From contig NZ_JAFIBW010000001.1 of NCBI RefSeq assembly GCF_017833295.1, positions 5,049,501 through 5,113,500 on the forward strand: DNA of 64,000 nt, given 5' to 3'. Source of the stretch: Methylobacterium sp. PvR107 (lineage in GTDB: Bacteria; Pseudomonadota; Alphaproteobacteria; Rhizobiales; Beijerinckiaceae). The translations under genes and the position numbers were made by a program. Below, one piece after another: positions 16,482 to 25,335 of this stretch (within the stretch, counting starts at the first letter, position 1; every line of letters begins with the position of its first letter). The notes below the pieces were generated by a model. It saw nothing but the letters and a program-made list of their open reading frames with translations. It did not search any database and was not told the origin of the DNA.

Positions 16482-16492
16482 GGAGACCGATC

Positions 16493-17155
16493 ATGAGACT
16501 GACAGAGCGCCAAGCCCGCATCCGCCTCGGGCACGCCGTCGCCGCCGCAGGGGGGCAGGCCGCCTTCGCCGAAGGCATCCGCCTCGGACACCTTCCCCGC
16601 CACGTCGCGGCCGAGATCGCCGGGGCGCTCGATGCCGGCGTCGCGCTCCGGGCATACGTCGCGAACGGCGGCAATGGGGAGGCTTGGTCCGCCCGGGCCC
16701 TGCTCGTCGGCCCGGCGGCCGAGGCGCTCCATGGCAAGCGGATCCGGCGGGTGATCGAGTCCGCCTTCTCGGCGTGGGAATGGGAGCAGCAGTCCCGCGC
16801 GCTCCGTGAGGGTCGGCCGTCCCGGGAGCGGGGGCAGGCCTTCGCCAGCGAGCAGGCCAAGCGGCGCGAGGCGCGCCTGCTGCAGGCGGTCAATGCCTTC
16901 TCGCGGCTCCCCATCGAGTTCGAGCCGCCGCCGGTCGGCTCTGTCCGCGAGGTCTACGCGATCCAGGATGCGCTGGGCTGCTCCCGGAGCACCGCGTTCC
17001 GGCTCGCCCGCGCCGCCGGCGTCGAGCCCCGGCTGCACTACCGGGGGTGGTACTGCGACGGTGCCACGCTGACCGTGACGCCCGAGCTCGTTGAGGCGAT
17101 GCAGGCGTGGGCGGCCGCGCCCCGGACGAGGCTGACGCGGCACTCGCTGCGGTGA
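16493..17155 (+). CDS. Hypothetical island protein with C-terminal HTH
   Basis: This 220-residue protein has a helical N-terminal part with a charged segment near residues 100-130. A likely helix-turn-helix follows, SVREVYAIQDALGCSRSTAFRLARAAGVEP, and then a short wing-like end. The ATG at 16493 has GAGGAG seven bases upstream. A GTG at 16478 would overlap the previous stop, as in the other genes of this chain. It is the last gene of the operon; the hairpin at 17165 follows directly. Confidence 0.65.
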   Translation: MRLTERQARIRLGHAVAAAGGQAAFAEGIRLGHLPRHVAAEIAGALDAGVALRAYVANGGNGEAWSARALLVGPAAEALHGKRIRRVIESAFSAWEWEQQSRALREGRPSRERGQAFASEQAKRREARLLQAVNAFSRLPIEFEPPPVGSVREVYAIQDALGCSRSTAFRLARAAGVEPRLHYRGWYCDGATLTVTPELVEAMQAWAAAPRTRLTRHSLR

Positions 17156-17164
17156 TCCGGAGAC

Positions 17165-17192
17165 CTGGGCGCCAGCAAAACCCGGCGCCCAG
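17165..17192 (+). terminator. Hairpin after the HTH operon
   Basis: The arms CTGGGCGCC and GGCGCCCAG are perfectly complementary and lie nine bases after the operon stop. No T-run follows, so it may act as a Rho-independent terminator only weakly, or as an mRNA 3' end stabiliser. Confidence 0.5.
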
Positions 17193-17386
17193 GGTTACCG
17201 CGAGATGAGTCATTCCGGTCGAATTTGCCGGCCGAGGAGTCGATGTCGATTCAGACGGGCCTGCTATACGTGTTGCTGGCCCCCAAGGCGACGGACCTAC
17301 ACCGACCACTCCAACAGTAGATCCGATCAACTCTAACCCTGAAAACTATGCCGTAATCCACGGCGTCGCTTTTTCAGGGGGTCGTT

Positions 17387-17662
17387 GTGCTAGACGAAGA
17401 GTGTGGACAAGAGGACGAGAACAACCGGGCGTTGCCGGACTTCTTCGACCCCGACGGTGAGATCCGTCGGCGGACGCAGCAGGCCATGAACGACAGGCAC
17501 GCCCAGGAGAAGCTCGAACGCCAGCGGGCGCTGAGGCGGGCACGGGATGCCCGCTACAGGGCCAGGCTGCGGGCGAGGCGGAACTGGGACCGGGCGAACC
17601 CCGGTATCCCGATGCCGCCGCTGCCCGCGCCTCCGGAACCCCAGCTCACGCTGAGGCTCTGA
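17387..17662 (+). CDS. Small basic hypothetical protein
   Basis: This 91-residue protein has an acidic start and a strongly basic helical centre (KLERQRALRRARDARYRARLRARR), ending in a Pro-rich tail. The GTG at 17387 follows CAGGGGG. Its end overlaps the convergent metallophosphoesterase gene by 17 bases. Nucleic-acid binding is possible from charge alone. Confidence 0.5.
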   Translation: MLDEECGQEDENNRALPDFFDPDGEIRRRTQQAMNDRHAQEKLERQRALRRARDARYRARLRARRNWDRANPGIPMPPLPAPPEPQLTLRL

Positions 17663-18176
17663 GCTCCTCGGGCACGGTGTCGCTCAATGCCATGGCGTCG
17701 ACCACGGCGGCGAGCGACACCGGCCTGTAGCCCCACACGTCCACGCCGACGTCGCATGACTGCGTGGTCCCCGGCAGCTTGCCGTGCGTGTGCCCGTACA
17801 GGTGGAGGCTGCCCCTGAAAGCGCGAGGCCAGCTACGCATTGGGTAGTGGCAGAGCACGAGGTGCTTGCCCTCGACCGAGACCTCCCGGATCCCCTCATG
17901 CTGCTCGGCCCACGCGAGCTTGCGGTTGCGGCGGTCATGGTTGCCGGCAATCAGGCACTTGCGCCCGTTGAGCCGCCGGAACACCTTCTCGGCCGCCTCG
18001 GCCGGCCCCAGCGCGAAGTCGCCGAGGTGGTAGACGGTGTCGCCCGGCGCGACCGTCGCGTTCCACGCCTCGATCAGGAGGCTGTCGTGCTCCTGAATGG
18101 AGGCGAAGGGACGCTTGCAGGCGTGCAGGATCCCGGCGTGGCCGAAGTGCGTGTCGGCGGTGAAGAAGACGGCCAT
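17646..18176 (-). CDS. Calcineurin-like metallophosphoesterase
   Basis: This 176-residue protein has the complete set of metal-ligand motifs: TADTHFGH (DxH), YHLGDFALG (GD), IAGNHDRR (GNHD), LCHYPMRSW and YGHTHG (GHTH). It belongs to the small single-domain phosphoesterases often found on phages and islands. The substrate is unknown, with phosphodiesters or nucleotides possible. The ATG at 18176 has AGGAGG six bases upstream. It is downstream of the integrase on the same strand, with about 115 bases between. Confidence 0.88.
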   Translation of the reverse strand: MAVFFTADTHFGHAGILHACKRPFASIQEHDSLLIEAWNATVAPGDTVYHLGDFALGPAEAAEKVFRRLNGRKCLIAGNHDRRNRKLAWAEQHEGIREVSVEGKHLVLCHYPMRSWPRAFRGSLHLYGHTHGKLPGTTQSCDVGVDVWGYRPVSLAAVVDAMALSDTVPEELRASA

Positions 18177-18292
18177 CGAGGCCTCCTGTCGTGAGGAGGC
18201 CGGCGCGCGCAGCGTCACGTCCTCCTATGGGCGGGGAAGGGCGGCGGTCGCGCGTTTCGAGGGCATGGAGATCTCCGGGACGAATCTTGAGG

Positions 18293-19762
18293 CTAGCACG
18301 CAGGGGTTACGATTTCCCTGGGCTTGCGCCCCTTCTGCTCGGCGCGCTTCGCAAGGAAGGCGGTCCGGATCTCGTCGAGGTCGAAGGCGGCCGCGGCGGC
18401 GTGCTGCTCCACGAGATCCCACCACGCCCGCATGACGGGTTGCTTGAGATCGAGCCGGTCGTCGTCCGTGTAGTGGCGCTCGGACACGCTGCCCGGGGCG
18501 ACGCCCTCGGCATGGTCCAGGATGAGGTCGAGCACGGCATCGGGCAGGCGCAGGGCCCGGGCCCCGTGCGACCGCAGGGCACGGCGCAGGTCGTGCGGCG
18601 AGGCGTCGACGGGCAGGGCCGCCAACAGATGGGTCAGCGTGGACTCTGACAGATGCCCGACCGGCGCCCCGGCGCGGCGCGGCCGGTGCCCGGGGAACAT
18701 GTAGACCGCGTCGGCCTCGATCTGCCCCTGCAGGACGGACCAGACCGCCGGGGGGAGGGGGACCGCGTGGTGCGCCTGCGCCCTGGCCGTCTCGCCGGTC
18801 TTGCGCCGGATCGGCGGCAGGCGCCAGCAGCCCCACCCATCCTCGATGCCGGCGAACTCGGAGACCCGGGCGCTGACGATGGCGCGCCGGCGCTGCGCGG
18901 TCGCCACTAGGAGAAGCACGGCGGCCGCCTGCCGGGGGTCCAGCAGGTCGGTCCTGGCGAGCGCCACCAGCAGGCCGACCCGGTCCATCGTGGGCCAGCG
19001 GACGCGCTGGCGGGGCTGCTCCCCTTCCTTGAGACGCGGCCGCCTCGGGCGCTGGAGATCCTCCAGGTGGTTCTTGGGGACGCCGCTGTCCCGCCGCGGC
19101 CCCGGCGACGCGAGCCAGGCGAAGAAGTGCCTCAAGCGGACGTAGATGGCCTCCGCCTGCCGGTGGTGCGTGCGGGACTTTGCCGCCAGTACCGTCGCCA
19201 GGTCGTCGACCGAGACCGAGGCGACGGGCATGCCGACGAATCGCTTGAGCACGGGGTGCCTGAGGTTCTTCCGCGCGTCCGCATAGGCCGCCGGCCTCCA
19301 CTCCGCCTCGTGCGCCGCCAGGTACGCCTCGACCGCCTTGGCGTACGTCCACGTGCGGGGCCGGGGAGGGGCCGCCGGCGGCGCGTCGTGCCTAATCACC
19401 TCGGGGAAGACGTCTTCGAGACGGACGATGCCGAGGTCGCCCAACCGGCGCGCGAGCCACGTCGCCGACGGCCAGCCGTTCCCGCTTCGGAGAAGGTCGG
19501 TCGCCTCGCCGGCGACCTGGCGTGCCTGCGCGACGGTGAGCCGGTCCACCGGCCCGAGGTCGAGCCTGACCGTCCGGCCCAACCTCTCGGCCTTCCACCC
19601 CCACGACAGGGTCCGCGGCGACACCCGCAACAGGAGCCCGGGGGCGCGCTGGTCCCGGACGTCGACCGCCGGGACGCCAGGGCGGCGCTCGGCCTTGGCG
19701 CGGTCGATGAACGTGGCGGTGATGTCGACGGCGGACTTGGGCGGCCATGGGATGCGGGCCAT
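18293..19762 (-). CDS. Tyrosine recombinase / island integrase
   Basis: This 489-residue protein has an N-terminal DUF4102-like arm-binding region (APGLLLRVSPRTLSWGWKAE), a central SAM-like core-binding domain (TYAKAVEAYLAAHEAEW onward) and a C-terminal catalytic domain. Catalytic residues are visible in ATAQRRRAIVSAR (Arg), SPHDLRRALRSHGA (HxxR) and ILDHAEGVAPGSVSERHY (His and the nucleophilic Tyr). It would integrate and excise the island at the tRNA-Lys 3' end that lies 160 bases upstream. I chose the ATG at 19762; in-frame ATGs at 19798 and 19813 would extend into the GCCCAAAA repeats. The gene is intact. Confidence 0.92.
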   Translation of the reverse strand: MARIPWPPKSAVDITATFIDRAKAERRPGVPAVDVRDQRAPGLLLRVSPRTLSWGWKAERLGRTVRLDLGPVDRLTVAQARQVAGEATDLLRSGNGWPSATWLARRLGDLGIVRLEDVFPEVIRHDAPPAAPPRPRTWTYAKAVEAYLAAHEAEWRPAAYADARKNLRHPVLKRFVGMPVASVSVDDLATVLAAKSRTHHRQAEAIYVRLRHFFAWLASPGPRRDSGVPKNHLEDLQRPRRPRLKEGEQPRQRVRWPTMDRVGLLVALARTDLLDPRQAAAVLLLVATAQRRRAIVSARVSEFAGIEDGWGCWRLPPIRRKTGETARAQAHHAVPLPPAVWSVLQGQIEADAVYMFPGHRPRRAGAPVGHLSESTLTHLLAALPVDASPHDLRRALRSHGARALRLPDAVLDLILDHAEGVAPGSVSERHYTDDDRLDLKQPVMRAWWDLVEQHAAAAAFDLDEIRTAFLAKRAEQKGRKPREIVTPAC

Positions 19763-19914
19763 TTTGGGCGGGGATCCTTGGGCGGTTTTGGGCGGCATCG
19801 GAGAAAGCACCAAAAACCAGCCTGCCGTCTACGTTTGCCCGTAAGTGCCCTTAACGCCTTGCGAACTTATCCCCGGTTAGCTACGCGTTCCTGACCCCGA
19901 AACCCGCCCAAAAC
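19762..19914. repeat. GCCCAAAA-type short repeats between integrase and att fragment
   Basis: The octamer GCCCAAAA (or its complement TTTTGGGC) occurs at 19762-19769, 19787-19794 and 19906-19913, with a variant CTTGGGCGG at 19778-19786. Such short repeats beside an integrase and its attachment site resemble arm-type binding sites for integrase or excisionase. Confidence 0.5.
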
Positions 19915-19923
19915 GGCGAGGGA

Positions 19924-19974
19924 AGCTGACTCTTAATCAGCGGGTCCTAGGTTCGAACCCTAGTGCGCCCACCA
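19924..19974 (+). repeat. tRNA-Lys(CTT) 3' fragment, island attachment site
   Basis: The sequence has the anticodon arm GCTGA-CTCTTAA-TCAGC, variable region, T arm with GGTTCGAACCC, 3' acceptor strand TGCGCCC and encoded ACCA. The D arm and the 5' acceptor strand are missing, so it cannot be a working tRNA. It is the typical duplicate left at the far end of an element that integrated into the 3' half of tRNA-Lys. With the fragment on the plus strand, the element lies to its left. Confidence 0.9.
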
Positions 19975-20256
19975 AGACTTAGCCCGTCCCGTGAATGGTG
20001 ACGGGGCATCCTCATCAGCACCCGCTCAGCAGGTAAGTCGCAACGGCCGGACTATCTGGCCGCGAGCGCGTCGTCGCCGTCTTCGTCCATGACAGAGCAC
20101 TGCGCAGGCCGAGAGTTTCATCCTTGGCCCAACTCCGGTCGTTTGAAACAGCCTCGGACACGGTCCCTCGGACAGCCGCCCCTGTGAGCCGGCAACCGTT
20201 GCATCGCGGCAACCATCCGCCCGTACGGCCGGGGTAGAACGGGCCGCGGGGGCACG
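19975..20256. other. Intergenic region right of the island end
   Basis: About 280 bases hold a hairpin (CCCGTC/GACGGG, about 19985-20007) and no supported gene. A 65-codon minus-strand open frame has no recognisable features. Confidence 0.5.
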
Positions 20257-20448
20257 ATGGTTTCAGTCATGAACAACGCGAACGCAAAGGCGGCCGTACA
20301 GACCGCCACGATCAAGCCGCGCGAGCGAGCGGCCGATATCTACGATCCGCATTTTCCCAGCCGCACCCCCTCGGCCAACCGAGTTCCGTTCGACCGGACC
20401 GGCAGGGAGACCTACGATCCGTATTTTCCAGGACAGCGCCGGGCGTAA
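20257..20448 (+). CDS. Small protein with two YDPxFPx repeats
   Basis: This is a 63-residue protein in which IYDPHFPSR (about residue 28) recurs as TYDPYFPGQ near the end. It has no signal or membrane segment. The ATG at 20257 or 20269 lacks a strong ribosome site. The repeat and reading-frame composition favour a real gene, but certainty is low and no family is known. Confidence 0.4.
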   Translation: MVSVMNNANAKAAVQTATIKPRERAADIYDPHFPSRTPSANRVPFDRTGRETYDPYFPGQRRA

Positions 20449-20512
20449 GCGCCGCCCATCCGGAACTTCGCCTGCTCTCGCGACATAGAAGCGAAGACGC
20501 GCGGAGGTTCTC

Positions 20513-20650
20513 ATGCCGGAGATCGGGATCTCTCAGAACGACGACGGCCTCTGGACGGTGTCCGTTCCGGGCCTGATCGTTACCGACCTGACGCAGGAGG
20601 CGGCTGAGGCGTTCGTGGCGGTCTACCGGCGCGTCGGCGGCGCGGGCTGA
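20513..20650 (+). CDS. Small hypothetical protein (45 residues)
   Basis: This 45-residue protein begins MPEIGISQNDDGLWTV and ends in AYR-type basic residues and glycines. GGAGG lies seven bases before the ATG, which is the main support. The sequence DDGLWTVSVPGLIVTDLTQEAA suggests a small beta-alpha domain of the kind found in minor HicB-like proteins, but it is too short to assign. Confidence 0.5.
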   Translation: MPEIGISQNDDGLWTVSVPGLIVTDLTQEAAEAFVAVYRRVGGAG

Positions 20651-21072
20651 AGCGGCCTCATCCCTGGTTCTCGATTTCGGCCGTAGGCGCCGTCGATCAC
20701 GAACCGGGCACACGTGTGAACAGCGCGCTCGGAAGGTGCTGCCGCCGAGGCCGATCGGCAAGGCCGCGAATGGGCCATCGCGGATGACAACACCGTTCGC
20801 CAGCGTGTTGACCGGCATGCTTGTCGATACGCCCACGACGGCGGCCCGAACGCTACGCTGTGAGACCTGTGGTCAACCAATCCAACATCCGTGGACAGCA
20901 GTGCGCGGATGGCGGCGCGACGGGGGTTCTTGACCTCCGGGCCGTCGACCGGGCAGGGGTGATCCGTCGCCACGGTCCTGGTCCAGCGGTCGCTCGTCCG
21001 CGTATCATGGGCGTCCGGCGTGGCCGTCTCGGCGGCGTCAGCGCGCGACGGGTGTCTCGGGCAAGAAGGTGA
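20651..21072. other. Intergenic region
   Basis: About 420 bases have only overlapping short open frames on both strands with no motif and no good ribosome site until AAGGTG before 21073. I see nothing else in it. Confidence 0.5.
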
Positions 21073-21342
21073 ATGACTGCCACTGCTCTCGCCGTAATGA
21101 TGGCCGGCGTTCTGGGCGCCTTCGGCACCATCGTGTTCGCAGTCGATTGGGTGCCGGGCTCGGTCGTCGGGTTGGCCAACCTGCCCAGCAAGCGCGTGAT
21201 CGGCGTGTGGGTCTACAACGGCGTGCTGTGCCTCGCCCTGGCCACCTGGCTTGTGTGCACGTTCTTCTGCACGGTTGACGGCTACGATGACATCCCAGCG
21301 GTGCGGGACAGCTACTGCCGGCCGCACGTCGCAGGTGCATGA
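21073..21342 (+). CDS. Small membrane protein
   Basis: This 89-residue protein has two hydrophobic helices: residues 4-24 (ALAVMMAGVLGAFGTIVFAV) and about 44-66 (VIGVWVYNGVLCLALATWLV). A short polar C-terminus follows with two Cys. AAGGTG precedes the ATG. The family is not recognised. Confidence 0.6.
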   Translation: MTATALAVMMAGVLGAFGTIVFAVDWVPGSVVGLANLPSKRVIGVWVYNGVLCLALATWLVCTFFCTVDGYDDIPAVRDSYCRPHVAGA

Positions 21343-21892
21343 CCACGGCCGGTCAGACGCCGTGAGCGGACCGTGTCATGTCGGCCCGGCGATCGGCGAA
21401 GACAACCCGACGTCGGCTGCCTCGAGCCCGACGGCGACTGCTGTCCGAGCAGCCGCCGAGGCGACCTTGGATCGGTTCCGACAACGGAATAGATCGCGGC
21501 CCGCCGGCAGGAAATCCGAACGATCAGCGCCGCGACGCTCGGCTCGTCCCTTCGAGCCCGGGCGGCGCGGTCCTGAGCAGGGCTGATCGCCGAAGCCGAT
21601 CGCCGCCCGCGGAGCCAAACGTGCGGCGGCCGATCAGCCGGCGGAAGCAGGCGACATCGCCCCGGGCAGATCGAACAGGAGGCAGGTCGTTGCTCGCGGT
21701 CGGCCCAGGCGACCCGTTTTTAGATGTTTATTGTAATCTAAATGGATGCGGGTTGCAATCTGAAAGCGTGGGGTGCGGCGCGGCCGGTTCGCTTGGCGGC
21801 GCACGAAAAGCGGCTCGGCGAGCCCAGACGGAACCAGCGTCCCGTCCAGCGTCGGCCGCGCCGACCCGGCGCCGTCGCCGCACTAGACCGGT
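21343..21892. other. Intergenic region
   Basis: About 550 bases have no supported gene. There is a short AT-rich patch near 21720-21770 (TTTTTAGATGTTTATTGTAA) that may be a promoter remnant. Open frames here are Arg/Pro-rich shadows of high GC content. Confidence 0.5.
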
Positions 21893-22435
21893 TCAGCCCG
21901 GGATCGTAGAGCGCGCCGCCTCAAGCAGCTCACCGGCCAGGGCCTCGTCGTCGACGCCCCGCGCCAGCACCACCGCCCCCACCATGGTCGACAGCGCGAT
22001 CAGGGAGCGCTGCCTGCGGCGTTCCTTCGACGCTCTGGGCAGCCTGTCCGCGACGAGTTCGGCGAGCCCCTTGACCCCCTGCGTGAACCGCGACCGCAGG
22101 GCGCTCCCGGCCGGCTCACGCCCGACGTCGTTCACCAGCGCCGCGACGGGGCAGCCTCTTCCCGGCGTTCGGACGTGCCCCAGAGAGAGATAGTTCTCGA
22201 TGAAGGCGTCGAGGTTCGCGCGGTATTCGGCGCCGATCGCGGCGTCGAACGCCTCCGCGGCGAGGGCGTCCTTGTTGGCGAACTGACCGTAGAACCCGCC
22301 ATGGGTCAGGCCAGCGGCCGCCATGATGTCGACGACGCCGATCCCGTGCAGGCCACGCTCCCGGAACAAGGCTGAGGCGACCTCGACCACGCGCTGGCGG
22401 TTCAGCTTGGCTTGCTCCTGCGAGACCCTTGGCAT
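21893..22435 (-). CDS. TetR/AcrR family repressor
   Basis: This 180-residue protein has an N-terminal TetR helix-turn-helix at about residues 12-55 (ASALFRERGLHGIGVVDIMA, then AGLTHGGFYGQFANKDAL). Its all-helical C-terminal ligand domain contains PGRGCPVAALVNDVGRE, typical of the AcuR/YcdC-like subgroup. It lies downstream, on the same strand, of a collapsed RND efflux locus that it may once have controlled. A second promoter-facing target is not visible. The ATG at 22435 is well placed relative to the family N-terminus. Confidence 0.88.
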   Translation of the reverse strand: MPRVSQEQAKLNRQRVVEVASALFRERGLHGIGVVDIMAAAGLTHGGFYGQFANKDALAAEAFDAAIGAEYRANLDAFIENYLSLGHVRTPGRGCPVAALVNDVGREPAGSALRSRFTQGVKGLAELVADRLPRASKERRRQRSLIALSTMVGAVVLARGVDDEALAGELLEAARSTIPG

Positions 22436-22639
22436 CGTACCGTCCTCCGCTCCCTCTTCTCACATAGATGCGCGATGTCATTTATAGAAGGGCCGGTGAC
22501 CGCCGGATGCCCGCGGCGCGGCGGGAGGCGGCGTCGCGGTCGCGCCGCGTCCGCCGGTCAATGCACCGCGCGCCCGAGACCCGAACGCGCGATCGCGGGA
22601 TGCCCCGGACAGCGGGGCACCGGCAGGCGTGATGCCGGG

Positions 22640-23194
22640 TCAGGGCTCGGCCGGCAGCCGTGCGGGACCGGAAGCGGTCCGCGTCGCGCGCGCGTCCCGC
22701 TTCACCCGGAACCAGAGGGCGTAGAGGGCCGGCAGGAATAGCAGCGTCAGCAGGGTCCCGACCCCGCCGATCAGCACGTAGGCCAGCGCGCCCCAGAACA
22801 CCGCGTGCGTCAGCGGGATGAACGCCAGCATCGCAGCCGCGGCCGTCAGGATCACCGGGCGAGCCCGCCGGACCGTGGACTCGACGATGGCTTCGTGGTC
22901 CGACAACCCCGCCGCGCGGTCGTGGTGGATCTGGTCCACCAGGATCAGGGTGTTGCGCATCAGGATGCCCGACAGCGCGATCTGGCCGAGGATCGCGTTG
23001 AAACCGAAGGGCTGGTGGACGGCGAGCAGCGTCGGAACGGCGGCGACGACCTGACCGGGCTCGGTGGGAGCCTCCATCCCGACGCCGTCGGCATCGGCCC
23101 GGAGCTTCGAGTAGCCCGCTTGGTCGGCGATCTGGCTCGCCTGCGCCTCGGCATTCCGTGCTGACGCCGCGACGCCGGGGATCCGGCCCCTATC
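22640..23194 (-). pseudogene. RND efflux remnant: adaptor fragment fused to pump C-terminus
   Basis: The frame from about 23194 reads as part of a periplasmic adaptor (MFP) protein: SARNAEAQASQIADQAGYSK then LRADADGVG and EPGQVVAA. It then switches to the last 120 residues of an AcrB-type pump: FGFNAILGQIALSGILMRNT, LILVDQIHHDR, then RARPVILTAAAAMLAFIPL and GTLLTLLFLPALYALWF. The middle of the adaptor's end and over 80 percent of the pump are missing, and no start codon heads the adaptor part. A single large in-frame deletion joining two adjacent genes explains it. It is not expected to be functional. Confidence 0.8.
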
Positions 23195-23384
23195 GGCGAC
23201 CCCGGATCGACCGGCTGCTGGGCCCTGCGCGGCATAGCCCGGCGAACCAAGCTGCGGCCGGGCAGCAAGCCTTTCGGAGCACCGAAACGGTCGGCACGAT
23301 GTGCTTATCGGTTGTTAAATGATGATCCGTACTTGTGATCCAAGCGGCCACGGAATGCTTCTATTCGGCTGCCGAGAGGGCGTC

Positions 23385-25073
23385 GTGTCGCTTCAAGCTA
23401 TCTCTATCCGCACCAAGCTGGTGATCGCCTTCTCGATCCTGACCATCTTCGCGGTCGGCCTGGGTGTGCTCGGGCTGGTCAGTTCCTACAAGCTGCGCGA
23501 GCAGTCTCTGCAGATCGAGTCGAATTGGCTGCCGAGCATCCGCATCCTGGGTGAGATCGACACGCTCACGGCCCGGAGCAGCGGCCTCCTGCTGAGGCAC
23601 ACGCAAGCGACCGACGCGATACTTCTTGCCAGCATCGAGAAGGATATGGACAGCTTCGACAAGAAGCTGTCCGAGAGGATCGCGTCCTACCGGACGATGA
23701 TGAGCTCCGCCGATGAGCGGGCGCATTACGAGACGTTCGAGCGTGAATCCGAGACGTTCAAATCCGTTCGCAACGAAGTCGTCGATCTCTCGCGCGGCGG
23801 GCGCAAGGCCGAGGCTTATCAGCTCTACGAGACGAAGGGCCTGATCCCGCGGCGCGCCGCATCCAAGGCCCTGGAAAAGCTGATCGCGATCAACAACGAA
23901 GGCGCCAAGGAAGCGCAGGCGCAGAGCAAGGCCGTCTACGAGGAAACCTGGACGGTCAGCCTCGTGGCCATCGTTCTCGCCCTCGGACTCTCGATCCTAT
24001 CAGGCGTGGTGATCGTCCTCGGGGTCACCCGCGGCATTGCCTCGGTCGTACGGCCGATGCAGGCCCTGATCGCCGGCGACCTGTCGGCGGAGATCCCGCA
24101 CCGGGGCACGAAGACCGAGATCGGGACGATCGCGACCGCCGTCCAGGTGTTCAAGGACGGGCTGATCCAGATGAAGGCCCTGGAGGCGGAGACCGCGCAG
24201 GCGCGGCTGGCCGCGGACGAGCAGCGCAAGGCCGGGATGCGCGAGATGGCCGACCGGTTCGAGGCGGCGGTCGGCGGCATCGTCGGCCAGGTCTCGGCCT
24301 CGGCCACCGAGCTGCAGGCCACCGCCGGCGCGATGTCGGCGCTCGCCGGCCAGACCTCGGCCCAGTCCGGCACGGTCGCGGCCGCCGCGGAAGAGGCCGC
24401 CTGCAACGTCAACACGGTCGCGGCCGCGGCCGAGGAGCTGGGCTCCTCCGTGCAGGAGATCGGCCGGCAGGTGCAGGGCTCGTCGGAGCTGGCCCGGGTC
24501 GCGGCGGCGGAAGCCGACCAGACCGGCGCGCTGGTGCAGGAGCTGAACAACGCGGTGGCCAAGATCGGCGACGTGGTCGGGCTGATCGCGTCGATCGCCG
24601 GCCAGACGAACCTGCTGGCACTCAACGCCACGATCGAGGCGGCGCGAGCCGGAGCGGCGGGGCGGGGCTTCGCGGTGGTGGCCTCCGAGGTGAAGGCCCT
24701 GGCCGAGCAGACCGCGCGGGCGACCGGCGAGATCTCGGGACAGATCGCGCGGATCCAGGGGGTGACGGGTCAGGCGGTGGGCGCGATCGGGGCGATCACC
24801 GGCCGGATCCGGGAGATCAACGGGGTGGCGGCGGGCATCGCGGCGGCGGTGGAGGAGCAGGGCGCGGCGACCCAGGAGATCGTCCGCAACGTCACGCAGG
24901 CGGCGGCCGGCACCGGCGCGGTGACCGGCACCATCGCGGGCGTGGCGGGCGCCGCGGAAGAGACCGGGGCGGCGGCCAGCCAGGTTCTGGGGGCGGCCTC
25001 CGAGCTGTCGCGCCAGTCCGAGCACCTCGCCGCCGAGGTCGGACGCTTCCTCGACACCGTCCGCGCCGCGTGA
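23385..25073 (+). CDS. Methyl-accepting chemotaxis protein (4HB-type sensor)
   Basis: This 562-residue protein has TM1 near residues 10-32 ([21 protein letters not shown]), a four-helix-bundle periplasmic sensor, TM2 ([20 protein letters not shown]), HAMP, and a long cytoplasmic signalling domain. The hairpin tip is [40 protein letters not shown]. It would relay an extracytoplasmic cue to CheA/CheW. The GTG at 23385 with GAGAGGG upstream gives the usual short N-terminus; ATG 23319 is less likely. No che genes are adjacent. Two further MCPs lie at 42.5 and 47.1 kb. Confidence 0.93.
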   Translation: MSLQAISIRTKLVIAFSILTIFAVGLGVLGLVSSYKLREQSLQIESNWLPSIRILGEIDTLTARSSGLLLRHTQATDAILLASIEKDMDSFDKKLSERIASYRTMMSSADERAHYETFERESETFKSVRNEVVDLSRGGRKAEAYQLYETKGLIPRRAASKALEKLIAINNEGAKEAQAQSKAVYEETWTVSLVAIVLALGLSILSGVVIVLGVTRGIASVVRPMQALIAGDLSAEIPHRGTKTEIGTIATAVQVFKDGLIQMKALEAETAQARLAADEQRKAGMREMADRFEAAVGGIVGQVSASATELQATAGAMSALAGQTSAQSGTVAAAAEEAACNVNTVAAAAEELGSSVQEIGRQVQGSSELARVAAAEADQTGALVQELNNAVAKIGDVVGLIASIAGQTNLLALNATIEAARAGAAGRGFAVVASEVKALAEQTARATGEISGQIARIQGVTGQAVGAIGAITGRIREINGVAAGIAAAVEEQGAATQEIVRNVTQAAAGTGAVTGTIAGVAGAAEETGAAASQVLGAASELSRQSEHLAAEVGRFLDTVRAA

Positions 25074-25335
25074 GACGCTCATCGAAGACTTATCCGGACC
25101 GTTCGAGCGGGTCGGAGGCGTCGTCCGCAAACTCAGCCCGATCGCGCGGCGGTCGGGATCAGGTTCGCGCCCCAACCCTTGCTCCTGTTCAAAAATCGGC
25201 TTGATCGACGCAGATTCGGATCGCCCGCGGATCCATAGCTGCCTGACGGTTCAAGGTTTATTTTAATCAGCTGTCTCATCGCCGTTTAACCCGACCTGTA
25301 TGCGACCTCTGGTCCTTCCGAAGTGAAGAGGCACA

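Noticed and set aside
19898..19974. Functional tRNA-Lys gene
   Set aside because: The 5' acceptor strand and D arm are missing; only the anticodon arm to CCA is present.
20015..20212. Minus-strand 65-residue open frame
   Set aside because: No ribosome site, motif or composition typical of a protein gene.
21378..22193. Plus-strand open frame of about 270 residues
   Set aside because: Arg/Ser/Pro-rich and antisense to the clear TetR gene for much of its length.
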